Source: Triangularia verruculosa (lineage: Eukaryota; Ascomycota; Sordariomycetes; Sordariales; Podosporaceae). From it: a stretch of DNA of 64,000 nt. The stretch spans positions 62,001 to 126,000 of the forward strand of contig MU863979.1 of the NCBI GenBank assembly GCA_033296885.1, in the 5' to 3' direction. Both the position numbers and the translations under genes were made by a program. The first letter of the stretch is position 1; each line of letters begins with the position of its first letter. Positions 20,749 through 33,000 of the stretch are shown here, one piece after another. The notes under the pieces are model-generated. The model saw only the letters and a program-made list of their open reading frames with translations. It made no database searches and was not told the DNA's origin.

Positions 20749-22127
20749 AGAGATAGGTGTCTAGTGGTAGAAAAATGGCGATGGCTGAATTGTTCTATAG
20801 AAAATGAGAATATTTTTCTCCATGATTTTGACTATAAAATGACCATGGCCACGGTCTGTTCGTGCTCGATCAGGTCTTGACCTGAGAGAGAACTGGCACC
20901 ATCTACTAGCACTTACGTGTCAAAATCCATCAACAGTGAAAGAGCTAGAGATAAAGTTGGAGAGGCTAAAAGGGGGTTAAGTAAACACAATTTGTATTGT
21001 GTTGATTGGTTGTTGAATTACTGCCAAGCAAAACATATTTGCCCTGTCCTCAGCCTTACATTCAATCACTCACTGCCGCATGATGACCTAGGCATGGATG
21101 AAATGGGTATCGGAAACTGCTGCAGAGTTCGTAATTGAGTATCAAAAATCGCTATCGTCTCGCCGTAAAAATGTTATGCAAGGATTGTATCACACGCTTT
21201 GTTTGGCAAGTTTTGTGCCAAGCGAGGAGGCGCTAGTTGAGCCCCAGGAACAACGTTACAGCTTTGTGGCGTGCTTATTCCCGGCATGCGGCAGCGCTAG
21301 ACCTTTTCTGGACTGGCGGCAACGGCGTAAACCTCCCGGCTGGGACTCGCGGCAGCGCTAAGCCCCTTTTGGAGCAACTTTGGACGAAGGATTTCGTCAG
21401 CAGCGGGTAGACACGGGAGATCTCCGTGTCGGCTCACTCGACCATCTGTCAGCAATCCTTGGCTGCCCTGCCATTCGTGGATTTGGACGAACGAAACGGA
21501 AAAGCACCTTCTTTTTCTGTACTGCAAAGCCGTATTTCGCGATGTGGCGCCAGACTTTTTTGTGTGTCCGAGATCTTGGTGCACAAAAATCTGAGGCGTC
21601 AGACTCACAAATGTGTACGGGGTCCTCGATCATCGTAATTCTACCGAATCAGGCAGCTAAACTGTCACGCCTTATCTTTCGTGTTTGGCGTATGCAGCTG
21701 TGCCAGCAGTGTAGCACATGAAGAAAAATGCTTGTTTGGAAGTAGTCACCACACTACTTGCCTGAAGAAAGGGATTGAGGGCCCCTGGGCACATTACACA
21801 CACATATTACCGGAGGATTGATTTTTTCCAACAAAAAGAAATCACCCAAAGGGCGCGCTACCTCCCTAGATCCACATTTGCCCATTTCGTCCATTGGGCA
21901 AGGCGGGAGGGAACCCTGATGGACTTTTGCTCTTTCCCTGTTCAAGAGAGGTGCTTGTTTAGGTTTTGTATTTTCGCTCCTCTGTCTCCATTTTCCCATT
22001 TTTCTAGCACTGCTGTCAGTAGTGTCTAGTATTTTGTGCAACTCACCTTTCACACACAACTTCCATACTACCTAGCCAGCACATACATTCTTATTGCTGG
22101 CAACCCATTTCAGAGTCACAAAGGAAA
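20749..22127. other. Intergenic region
   Basis: This 1.38-kb stretch lies between the GNAT and PTR2 genes. Two copies of CGGCAGCGCTA (about 21290-21300 and 21350-21361) flank a GC-rich segment. Short open frames on both strands lack codon-use support or starts. I see no gene; the distal part should be the PTR2 promoter. Confidence 0.5.
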
Positions 22128-24093
22128 ATGTCCGACGAGAAAAAACAACTGGACTCACCTCCAGTAGAGTCCGTCGACCCAAACGACCACGAGCGAGAAC
22201 AACAACAAGACCAAGATCTGCCAGAAGTCAGAGGCCAGGTGCCCCGAAAAGTATGGCTTGTCCAAGGACTTTACTTCCTCGAGAGAGCGGCGTTCTACGG
22301 TCTCAGCCAGCCCCTTCGTATGTGTTTTGCGTCCCCTGTTGCTTCCCCCTCCATTCGTTTTACATGAGCTAACCAAGCCATTGCCAGAAAATTACCTCCA
22401 ACTCTCAAAAGATGACCCCCACCGGCCCGGAGCTTTGGGGCTCGGCCAGTCCAGAGCCGTCATGATCGTCTACATTTGGTTCATCTACAGCTATCTGACA
22501 CCCTTGGCGGGCGGTCTGATTGCCGACTGCTGGCTGGGCCGCCGCAAGACGATCCAGGTCGGGTTCTTCATCTACGTCTTAGGATTGGCCATCGTGACTG
22601 CCACGGCTTTTACGGAGCGGCTACATGGTGTTGGTGGGTTGCCGGGTTTTATTGTGGGAATGTTCTTGGTCGGTGCTGGCACGGGGACTGTGAAGCCTAA
22701 TATTACAGTTTTCCTGAGTAAGTTGTCCTCTCTTGTGACTTGGGAAGTGATGGGAGGGATAGGTAGCTGATGGTGTTGATCAATGAACGACAGTTGACCA
22801 GTTCCCCGATACGGGTGAGGAACCCAAGACTGTGACGCTCAAGGATGGCAAGTTGGCCAAGGTTAGCCGTGAGCTCACCATTCGGTTCATCTGGAACGTC
22901 AACTACTGGTAGGTTCTCTCTCCCTCTCTACCTCCCTTTCTCTCCCGAAACTTGTTTTGCTGATGGAGCACGCAACACAGGATGATCAACGTTGGCGGTC
23001 TCTGCGGCATCATCACCACCAACATCGAGAGATATGCCCACGTCGCCGGCTTTGGATTCGCTTTCATGGTTTGCCTCATCTTGGTCATGGCGTCTACGTT
23101 GATCTTCAACATCACATACAAGAAGTTTGGTGAGTTTTGGTCTCCCTTACCCCTGCCTTCTCACTGCGTTCTTCACTAACCAATCTCCCTCCCTCTTTAG
23201 AAATCATCCCACCCTCTGGGAACGCCGTCGCAGACACCATCGCCGCCCTCCGCCGCCGCCGTCTCCAAAAGAAAGCCTCTCGCGATACCACCCCAGCAGC
23301 AGCCCAAGAGACAAAGGCCGTCTCGGCAGGCTCCTCCGATGCCTCCTCACAATCAGCCGCCGAAGACGGTACCATCACAACCCAGGCCGCCAAAGACTTA
23401 TCGGTCCTCCGCGACGCCAAGACGGCCCTCCGCGCATGCCTCGTCTTCCTCCCCTTCCCGGCGCTGATGCTTTCCATCAACCTGATGGACAGCACTCTGA
23501 TCGCGCAAGCAGGCACCATGCAGACGAACGGTCTGCCCAACGACATCATGTACAACCTGAACCCCATCAGCGTCATGGTCTTCCTCCCCTTGTTCCAATC
23601 CTGGATCTATCCGTCCCTGTCAAAACGCAAAGTGAACTTCAGTCCGGAGCACCGCATCGGCGTGGGCATGTTCTGCGCTACCTTGGCCATAGCCTACACG
23701 ACGGGCATCCAGCACCTGGTCTACAGCACGGGGCCATGCTTCTCGCATCCGCTTGCTTGTCTGGCCGGCAAGAACGTGCCGAACGATGTCAGTGTGGGTT
23801 ACCAAACGCCGACGTATGTTTTTCTGGCGTGGGGGGAGATTCTCGCGATTGTGAGCGGCACCGAGCTGGCGTACTCGCGGGCCCCCGCCAGCATGAAGAG
23901 TATCGTGCAGGCGCTGTTCCATTTCTTTAGTGCGATGGGGTCGGTCTTTGGTGTTGCCGTCTCCTTTGCATGCCATGATCCGAACATGGTCATTGTTTAC
24001 GGGGCTATCACGGCTTTCTTGCTGCTTTGCACTGTGGGATTTGAGGCGAGCTATTTTGTGCGGCGGAAGAAGACTGGTTCTGGGACGGTTTGA
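22128..24093 (+). CDS. PTR2/POT-family proton-coupled peptide transporter
   Basis: Five exons: 22128-22317, 22388-22717, 22794-22908, 22981-23129 and 23201-24093, all GT-AG with consistent phases, giving 558 aa. The hydrophilic N-terminus (Gln/Asp-rich) precedes the conserved PRKVWLVQGLYFLERAAFYG start of the family. Membrane helices include YIWFIYSYLTPLAGGLIADCWLGRR (the family's helix 2-3 signature), FIYVLGLAIVTATAF and the 'GTGTVKPNITVFLIDQF' loop. The later part has MINVGGLCGI, IFNITYKKF, a long cytosolic loop rich in Ala/Ser/Arg and a C-terminal helix set ending in YFVRRKK. Family members import di- and tripeptides with protons at the plasma membrane. Next to two dipeptide-sized NRPSs it might move the product or precursor, but a nutritional role is equally possible. 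Confidence 0.92.
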
Positions 24094-24658
24094 CCGTTTA
24101 AATAAGCCTTGTGGTAGGAGAGGAGAATGTAAATGTCTGTGGGGAAATAGATGGAATAGAAGTAAATAAGTCTGGCGAGAAAAGAACAAATGCTGGAGAT
24201 TTGTGGTGGTGATATGGTTATTATAGTACATGGAACGTGAAAATAGGAGAGGGGCAGAGTTTCAGTTGAATATACTGGTTCAGTGGTTAAAATTAAGCAG
24301 CTGAGATCCCCGAGGAAGAAGTATCCCCGCCCACCACACCTCCTATATTGCGGCCAAAGATGTCTCGCATTTGTAACGTCGAGGGCCGGCGGGGCATAGT
24401 CCTTCGGGCCGAGGGAAATATGCATAATCATGGCTTCCTGTTGGAGGTCTAGCTCAGCAAGTGGGTCAACTCGTAGGTAAAATATGCAACTTTGCGAGAT
24501 GTTAGTATCTTTTCTTACAAACAACTGTATAATGTACGTCGCGGTGTCATTCACCATGACTACAATTTGCAGGGGGCAATTAAACAATCAAATGTATATC
24601 TTCTCTTCTGTTGGCCTTAAGAAGTTGCTAACATAACTAAGGGTCTTCCTGACCTCAT
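24094..24658. other. Convergent intergenic region
   Basis: This lies between the 3' ends of the PTR2 gene and the alpha/beta hydrolase gene and is AT-rich. No feature is visible beyond presumed 3' UTRs. Confidence 0.5.
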
Positions 24659-25612
24659 TCAAGCCGACTTGGGTAGATTCTCCAATACCCACCTAACACC
24701 ATCAACGACAACCTCAGGCTGCGTCATCTGCACAAAGTGCCCGCTCTCCCTCGCAAAAACCAGCTCGCTCTTGGTGCTCATCTTCAGAAACTCCTTCATG
24801 AGCGCCTCATTCTTGGCATCGACTTCTTGAATAAGTTTTCGTACGTGAGCCCGCTCCTCCTCTGTGCCCTGCCCTTTGGCCACGCCGGCGTTGTACAACC
24901 CCTGCCAGTCCCTGCTCCTCGTCCCGGCAATCACATAAACCGGCTTATCCCCGACGATAGGGTTCTTCTTGCCCATCTCCTTCTTCCTGAGGACCTCAAA
25001 ACTAGGGAAATAGTTCCCAAAGTCCTCCTTCTGTTCGATGTCCTTGAATCGTGGGGTTGTCTCCACAGCCCTGAACACATCCCACTCTTCCTGCGTGAGC
25101 TTATGCTCTGCTTCGACGCCCCACGCATTGTACGGCTCGCACCCCTCAGCCACTTTCCACAAGACAGGGTCAGCGACGTCCATGACCAGCGGTGCGGTCT
25201 CATGGTTCGCGTCCACAAGGACCAATCCCGCGATCCGAGAAACACCCTTGAGGTGGATGTACTCGAGAGTCAGGACGCCGGCCCACGAGTGGCCCACCAG
25301 GATCAAAGGATTCGTGATGGGGGCTTTCTCGATGAGGAGGGAGAGTTCAAGAGCGACGTTCTCGGCTGTGGGGACGAGGGGGGAGTCCTCGCTGTTGTTG
25401 TAGCCCGAGCGGTCGTACGTGTATGTCCGGATGGAAAGGGGGGATAGTTGGCGGACGACGGCTTGCCAGTTGAGGGCGTCGCTGGCTACGCCGGAGATGA
25501 AGAGGACTACGGGCTCGGTGGAGGATTTGGGTTTGGGACCGTGCGTGTAGAGGGCTAGGTTATGCGTGCCGATGTTGACGAGGCGGCCGTGGGGGGGGAG
25601 GGTGCCGGCCAT
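24659..25612 (-). CDS. Alpha/beta hydrolase
   Basis: Single exon, 317 aa. The nucleophile elbow is GHSWAG with Ser109. The catalytic His is probably His292 in RESGHFVQ, and the strand-3 region is VVLFISGVASDALNW. The Asp/Glu member is not fixed by eye. A long cap region lies between. There is no signal peptide, so it is cytosolic. Resembles the general AB-hydrolase_1 family (esterases, thioesterases, epoxide hydrolase relatives). It sits between the transporter and NRPS-2, where a hydrolase could cleave a thioester or ester intermediate. That role is only inferred. Confidence 0.87.
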   Translation of the reverse strand: MAGTLPPHGRLVNIGTHNLALYTHGPKPKSSTEPVVLFISGVASDALNWQAVVRQLSPLSIRTYTYDRSGYNNSEDSPLVPTAENVALELSLLIEKAPITNPLILVGHSWAGVLTLEYIHLKGVSRIAGLVLVDANHETAPLVMDVADPVLWKVAEGCEPYNAWGVEAEHKLTQEEWDVFRAVETTPRFKDIEQKEDFGNYFPSFEVLRKKEMGKKNPIVGDKPVYVIAGTRSRDWQGLYNAGVAKGQGTEEERAHVRKLIQEVDAKNEALMKEFLKMSTKSELVFARESGHFVQMTQPEVVVDGVRWVLENLPKSA

Positions 25613-27060
25613 TGTGAGTCTTGGCGGGATGTGATTGTGGGAAAGGGATGTTGATTAATCAGTAAGGTGGAGGGTGGTGATTGATTGTCTGATGGTTCTA
25701 ACAAGTTCGGTCTAGTGACGATGTTGAGAGAGAGCCCAGCCAGTCCGCCTGCAGAATCACTTGCAAATATATCGAGGCATGAAGCTCCTGGTTGATTGAC
25801 GGAGGGATACGCTTCAGAGCTCTTGGAGAGGGGTTCACCCATGGAGGGAGGGGTAATTCAGCAGAGCGGCAGACTGTCTCTACCTTAGACCAGAAGCAAG
25901 CGGGCAGGCAGGTTCGTCTCGTCCCATCCCGCCGGGGTACCTACCTTTGCGAGTAATCGCCACACCGCCAAAAAAGGCTTAGCGTTGCCGCCGCTTCTGA
26001 GTTGTCCGTTCAACACCCCCGCAGTGACCCCTGCGCCACTAACCGCTTATCTCAGTACTCAGACCTCTTCAAATAGGCGTTGATTTTGGTGACTTGTGGT
26101 TTAATTTGTGACTGTGGCACCGCGGCACTTCGATGCAACGACGTAACCGCGGTTCCACACATTCGTGATTTCGTGCTTCCCTTGCGTGAGATGGCCTGCT
26201 GTGGAACCAAAACTTTCGAGAAATTTCGTCGGGCAGTGTCGGCCGGTTACAGGGCAATATGTTCCAACGCACGTGAACCGATTCGAATTTGGTTCGAATC
26301 TGATGCTATTCGTAGCAATTTGGAGGTTGGGAGGACTAGAAATTCTTAGGCTATTGGTACTCATAAGCTAGGGGATCCTCCAGGTTAGATAAGAGTATTT
26401 TACGCTCGAAGAAGCGCCTTTAGACTCGGTAAAGCTTTCATGATTACTTTGTATGTCCATTTGAAACACATCATGCTGAATGAGCTGATCGTTTGTCTTT
26501 AAGGACAACTAGGTGCTCTATTTATCCGTCTCCAGAGCTCTAATGTACCTTTAATGTCTATTGCAATGGGTGTATCGATGTTGAGGGAAAGTCTTTTGCT
26601 GTTTTGTGAACACGGGCTCACTCTTCCACTTCTGCAGGCCTCTTAGCCACTTCGTGTTTGTCTATTTTTATTCTTTTTATTTTATTTGCAAATTTGAACA
26701 TCAAATGTATGAAGTTGGGACTCTTTCTACCATAGATATATTCAGTATTCAAAGCAATCTCGACAATTGTCTTGTTGTCGTGCTGTACGTTTTCACTAAG
26801 GGCGTTTAATTGCTTATGTATATAGGTAATCTCTTTTCCATGTCTTGAAAGCTATTCTAAGTACCTTAATTGATCTATTGTTTTATATACCCCGATATGA
26901 AAACGGTAGTCTCTAATAAAATAAAAACAAAATGAGATAGATAACGTGATACTAACGCCGCTGGGCCATTGAAACAAGTCTAGATCAAAAGGAAATTGAA
27001 AAAGGAAAAAAGAAAAAGCAACAAAAGTTTTGACTCCGTATCCTCCAACACGAACTCATA
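25613..27060. other. Intergenic region with an AT-rich block
   Basis: The first 750 bases have ordinary composition, with a GTACCTACCTTT motif near 25936. From about 26,350 to 27,050 the sequence is clearly AT-rich with long T and A runs and no sizeable frame of normal codon use. It may be a decayed repeat or a spacer at the 3' side of NRPS-2. No gene or RNA is recognised. Confidence 0.5.
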
Positions 27061-30000
27061 TCAAGCCCTCACATCGCTCACACCTGTCAGCCCGTTCACA
27101 CAAACATGATTCCGTGTTCTCGTCATCACCCTTCCGTCAGTCTGGTCTCCGCCGGTTCTTCCAAAGAACCCCTTCCCACGGAGGTACTCGATATTCTGCC
27201 GTACAGCAGCAAGCACCTCCCTCATCTCCCACTCATCATAATGACCAGAAATATCCTTCTCGATACCCAGTGCGCCCTCTCCAAGGAACGGCTGCACCGG
27301 CCACAGCGGATGACTTTCCTGCTCCCGTTCCATCTCCTCCTCAGCTAGTTCCATCCACTCTGCCCAAGAAACCGGCCTCAGCCGCACCTGCAACTGCCCC
27401 TCGACCGCCGTCCAAAACGTACTAACCCACACCCCCTTCTTGATATTCTCGAAATGCCCCCCCTCGCTCTCCCCCAGCTTCCCCGTAACATGCTTGACGA
27501 TACTCTCAGCAACATGCTTCACATCCGCAACAGAAAGCCACAGCCCCTCCTTGTCGATTGGCCTAGCCCCCAACCGCACCGCACCCATGACCACCCTCCA
27601 CAGGAAATCATCCGTGTTAGCCACACCGCTATAGCAATCCCCGATAATCTGCCCAGGCTTGACGACACTAAACCTGGTCCCTGGTTTCCGGAACCGCGAA
27701 GCAGCTGCACTGACCAGCCGTTCAGAAACGTACTTGCTCTGGTCGTATCCGTTTGCAGCGCGAGCCTCCTCCTCGGTCCAGATCTGACGATCTGTGAACA
27801 GACCACCGCTCACGTACACAAAGTTCTTCAGCATGGGTGATGCCATCGCAGCTTGTAGCAGCTGCACCGTAGAGTTGACGTTGACGTCCTTGAGGGACTC
27901 GTAGCTCGTGCTCCAGTGCACCCTTGCCCCATTGTGGATGATGGCGTCGACCGCCCCATGCTCTTTGTTGGCGCGCCCGCACAGCGCACCCCACTGCTCC
28001 TCGTTGAGTCCCAATCTGTGAGGGGAGGCCAGATCCCCCTCCCAGACCTGGATAGCACTGGTGTACGAGTCCCTCCACCATCCCGCCATGGTGGCCGTTT
28101 CAACCACCCTTGCCAATCCCTTCTCGGTACCCGCTCCAGGGCGGACCAGAACAACCACCCTGTCAACGGCCTTCTTGGAGAGAATATAGTGCAGTATCTG
28201 CGTCCCCAGAAAGCCCGTTGCTCCCGTCAAGAAAACACTCGACTCCTTGTCGGCCTTGTTATGAGAGAAAGAGAGTTTGCTGCTGACCAGCCTCTCGATT
28301 TCTCTCTCCAGGTCGGAGCTGGTCATTTCCGTCATTGCCGTGCACTCCCTCCCATCTACCTTTTTCTCACCCTCATTCTCATCCTCATCTTCGCCCGTGG
28401 GGGTGGCCCGCAAAAGCAGCTCGTTATTAACCATAGCAGCAAGATCACCTAGTGTGTTGCCGTGCTGGACCAGTCTTGGCACCCCGATATGGACATCAAA
28501 TTCCCTGCGAATGGCCATGGCCAGCGACATGGTCTTGATGGAGTCGCCGCCCAGGTCGGCAAAGTGGTGAGACGAAGAAATCAGGGAGAGGTGGCTGATG
28601 TTGAGGAGTGTTGCCCAGATTTTCCGCAGTTTCGACTCGGTGAGTGTCAGAGAGCCATCACCGCCCGAAATAGGCGAAGAGGAGGGGGGAACGTAAGCTT
28701 TGCCAAGCTCGCGGACACCCTTTCTGTCTGTTTTCCCAGTGGCTGTCATGGGGAGCTTGGCCAGCGGGATGGGGATAAACGCCCCGGGTACCATGTACGA
28801 CGGCAGAAGCTTGGAGAGGTCCTTTTTCAGGGTGGAGATCATCATTTCAGCGACACTTGAGTCATTGCAAGAAGAAGAAGGAGAAGAAGAAGAAGAAGAA
28901 GAAGAGGAGGAGGAGGAGGAGGAGGTAGAGTCATAATAGTTGGGCATAGCCAAAAACACAGCAAGTGTCTGTCTCCCTGTGGCCTGAGGCGTGATGACGT
29001 CCACCACGATCTGCGGAACCTTATTGGTGGGGAGCAGGTTCCGGACGTGGTACTCGACCTCGCCCAGTTCCATCCTCTGACCGTTAATCTTGACCTGGGT
29101 GTCGTTTCTCCCCACGAAGCCCAGGGAGCCGTCCGGGTGGTAGTGCACTAGATCGCCCGTCCTGTACAGCCTCCCACGGCGGCCCGGGATGCCTTGGGAA
29201 GCGACACCCTCTGCTAGCCACTTGGGGTCGGGCACAAACGCCGCGGCCGTCTTGTCGGGGCTATTCAGGTAACCTGCGCCGACGATGGGGCCCTCCAGCC
29301 AGAGCTCGCCGACGGTGCCGACGGCGGCGAGTTTGTCCGGGCTGCCGGGCTGGACGACCCAGGCCAGGCAGCCGGTGCCCTTTCCAATGCCCGGGTCGCC
29401 CGCTCTGGCCCTGTGAGAGTCTCTGGTCGGGACAAGCTCCACCGTGCTGGTGACCGTACACTCCGCCGGACCATAGGTATTGTAGATGTTGGCGCCGGAA
29501 GCCTCCCACTTGGCGACGTCGCTGGCCTTGAGCGCCTCCCCGATGAAGAGCACCTTCTTCAGCTGACCCTTTAGGGATACGGGGTCGAGCAGGCGACCCA
29601 CGGTAGGCGTCAAGTGGATAAAGTTGGCCTGCAATCGGGCGATAGACCCGTTGATGTCGGCCGTGCGCTCGTCTTCGGAGGGAATGCACAGGCAGGCGCC
29701 GACCGTCAGCGTATGCAGCATGTTGGACCAGGTGACGTCGAACGCGTACGACGTGTAATCGTACACCCGCGAGGACTGCTCGAAGCCTAGGTCCGGCTGG
29801 TGGTATTTGATGGCGCTGCAGAAGTTGCCGTGGGTGACGGTGGCGCCCTTTGGTGCGCCTGTGCTGCCTGAGGTGAAGACGATGTAAAGAGGGGAGGATG
29901 GGTTGATGGAAGCCGGTCCTGCTGAGGATCGGGGAGCCGGGAGCTGCTCGAGACTGTCCCAGCCGTGACTGCTGACTTCAATCTTCGTGATGTTTCCAGT

Positions 30001-33000
30001 AGTACTAGCGATGTCACTCGCGAGCTGTGCACAGCCCCTGGAAGTCAACATGACCTTGGCGCCCAACTGCCCGACGATGCTCTCCAACCTGGACGGGGGG
30101 AGCGTGGTATCGAGCGCAACGCAGGCGCCGCCAGCCTTCATGACGGCGAAAATGGCAACAGGCACCCAGACCGACTTCTCAAAGCAGAGCGGCACGATTC
30201 CCAGCCCCGACTCGCTGAACTCGCTGGCCAGCCTCTTCGCTAGCAGCGTAGACAGCCGATCCAGCTCGGCGTAGGTCATCTCCCCATCATGGGCGCAGAC
30301 TGCCGGGGCGTCGGGTGTCTCCGCTACCCTCTGCGCAAAGACATTATGCACCAGGTCGTCTACCCCCTCGGGGACCGTGGCATTCCACTTCCAGATATCG
30401 GCCAAATCCCCTTGGCCGACCCTGCTCAGCTCGGCGATGTCGGTGGTGGTGGCACCCACACTCGCCAGCTCCGAGAGGATATGCTCTAGCTGGCTGAGCA
30501 TCCTCCTTGCGGCTGCCTCTTCCACCACGGCCGAGTCAAAGCTCAGTTTCAGCTGGAGCGTCTTCTCCCCCCCTGAAAAACTGGGGGCTGACGCAGTAGG
30601 AGTAACGGCGAGCATCATGGCGTAGGTATTCTCTCCCTCGAGCTCGTCCCCATCGTCCTCATCGTCCCCATCTAGCCCCTGCCCTTCAAACAGTTCACTC
30701 CCACTCTTCTCGTCGTCTTCTTCTTCTCGGTCTCGGTCTTGGGGGACAGGCGGATGCACCAAAAGCAGACTTTGGAACCCTTCAACCGCTATTTTCGCCT
30801 CATCACTCAACCGCTTCAGTTTTGGCAGCCCCACCTGCTCGTAGGGAATCATCTCGACCGCCTGGGCTTGCACCCTCGTCAGCAGTTCGTCCACTTTCCC
30901 TTGGACGGAGACTCTGATGGGGACGGTAGCGATGGTTGGTCCGGCGATGGCCTCCACCCCTCGCACGGGGGCCTGGCGACCTGATACCACGGCACCGAAC
31001 ACGACGTCGGTCGAGCAAGTGTACCACGAGAGAAGAGTGGCCCAGGCCACGCGCAGGATATTGCTCGTGGTTGCCGTCGCGCCGTCGCCGGAGCCTGATG
31101 GGAGCGAGGGGCTGCGAACAGAGCGGGAGATGAGGGTGTCTGGACGGGGGGTGTACGATTGGCGGGGGAGGGCGGGGAACGGCGGGGCGGAAACGTCCTC
31201 GAACTGACGTTGCCAGAAGCTGGTTGACTCTGCCGAGGTGGATTGGGTGGTTATGTGCTTGATCAGGGGTTGCATGGAGCGGGAGGACAGTGCAAGCTCG
31301 ACGGAAGAATCGGAAGGGGAGAGGGAATGAAGGTACGCCTTCTCGAGGTCGGATTGCAGCAGAGAAAGAGACGCGCCGTCGTAGGTGGCGTGGTGGTGCG
31401 TCAGGCCGAGGTAGGTCTTTCCGGAAGCCCCTTGTCGATCGTGGATGATTGCCAGACGAGTCAAAGGAGTCCCCAGCGTCATGGGCTCGTCTTGCTGCAT
31501 TCTCTCCCTGTGGTTGCGGTATTCGTCCAACGACGAGAAGGTCGTCCAGTGGAGGAGGGGATCGCTCTGGAGGACGACCTGAACCAGGCCCTGGCCGGGG
31601 AGATGGACGATGCGAGTGCGGAGAATGGATGCTTTCTCGGCCACCATCTGCCATGCCGACTGGAGTCTGGCCGTGTCCACTCCGGGCTTGAGCTCCGCCA
31701 GCTGATGGCCGACGTATTTACCCGGGTGGACGGCCGTCATGGCCAACAGGCCCTCTTGCAGAGCCGTGCAGGGGAAGATGTCCTCGACCTGTGAGGGCGC
31801 AACTCGTGAAGGGTCGATGGAGCAAAGCTCTGCTGCCAGCTGGCAAGCTTTCTCCTGATCGACCTCGCCCTCGAGCAAAGAGAACGGTGGGACCACTTCG
31901 GGAGGAGCTGTTCTTCCCTCCTCCTCCTCCTCCTCCCTGCGGGACTCGATATGCCTGGCCATCTCGCTCAGCTGCGGGTGAGCATAGATATCCGGCACCG
32001 TCAGCCAGATCCCCCCCTTACGCCACAGTTCGGTCACGAGCCGGATAGCAGCGAGGGAATCGCCGCCTATGCGGAGGAAATTGTCCTGCGTGCTGATTGC
32101 ATCGATGGGAAGGTGAGGAAGCACGGAAGCCCAGAGCTCGCGGAGCAGTGTTTCTGTCTCGGTGGTGGGTTCCCTGACAACGTGCTCCTCCTCGTGGGTG
32201 TCATTGCTGCCGTGGAGAGCGGCAAGCGCTTTCCGATCCAGCGTTGCGCCCATCTCCCGCAGTGCGCGACGGTCTGTCTTGCCTGTCAAGCCGCGGGGCA
32301 GGTCGGTCATGGGCAGATAGGCGCGGGGGACCATGTGGCTCGGTACGTATCTTGGCAGCTCCTGCTGCAGCATCTGGACGATGGGAGCGGATTGCTTCTT
32401 CAGCTGGTCTGGCGTCGTGGCGTGGGGCATAAGCAGGAAGGCCACCAGCATGGGTCGCGAGTGGTCCATAGCCTTGGGCGTGACCACCTCGGCGATAACG
32501 TCCGCCACGGCAGAGATCGAACTCAGGACCTTACAGATGTGGTGCTCTACGTCGCCGAGCTCCGTGCGCTGGCCGTTGATCTTCACCTGCGTGTCTTTTC
32601 GGCCCTGGTAGACGAGCTCGCCCTCGGCAGTGTAGCGGACGAGGTCCCCCGTGCGATAGAGACGGCCCCCGCGGCCTTCGAACTCTGAGCCAAAGCCTCG
32701 GAGGAGCCAGCTGGGGTCCTGGACGAAGGCGTTTGCCGTCTTTTCCGGGTTGTTGATGTATCCGGCGCCGACGAGGGGTCCTTCCAGGAGCAGCTCTCCG
32801 ACCAGGCCGACTGGCGTGAGGGAGTCCTTGTCTGGGTCGGCAACCCACGTGGTTGCGCCCAGCGCCCAGCCGATGGTGGCCTTGGTGGTCTTCCCGTCGT
32901 TGATGACGCCCGTCGTGGTGACGGTGCACTCGGCGGGGCCGTACGTGACGATGGTGGTCTTGATGCTGCGGAGGTGGGGCAGCTTGTCAAAGTCGACGAC

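Noticed and set aside
23112..23930. Long open frames overlapping the PTR2 gene on both strands
   Set aside because: The transporter frame is supported by membrane helices, family motifs and splice phases; the others are shadows.
28950..29100. Methyltransferase domain in module 2 of NRPS-2, as in peramine synthetase
   Set aside because: Core motifs A8 (YRTGDLVHY) and A10 (TATGKTDRK) are separated only by the usual subdomain and the poly-Ser run; no room for a methyltransferase.
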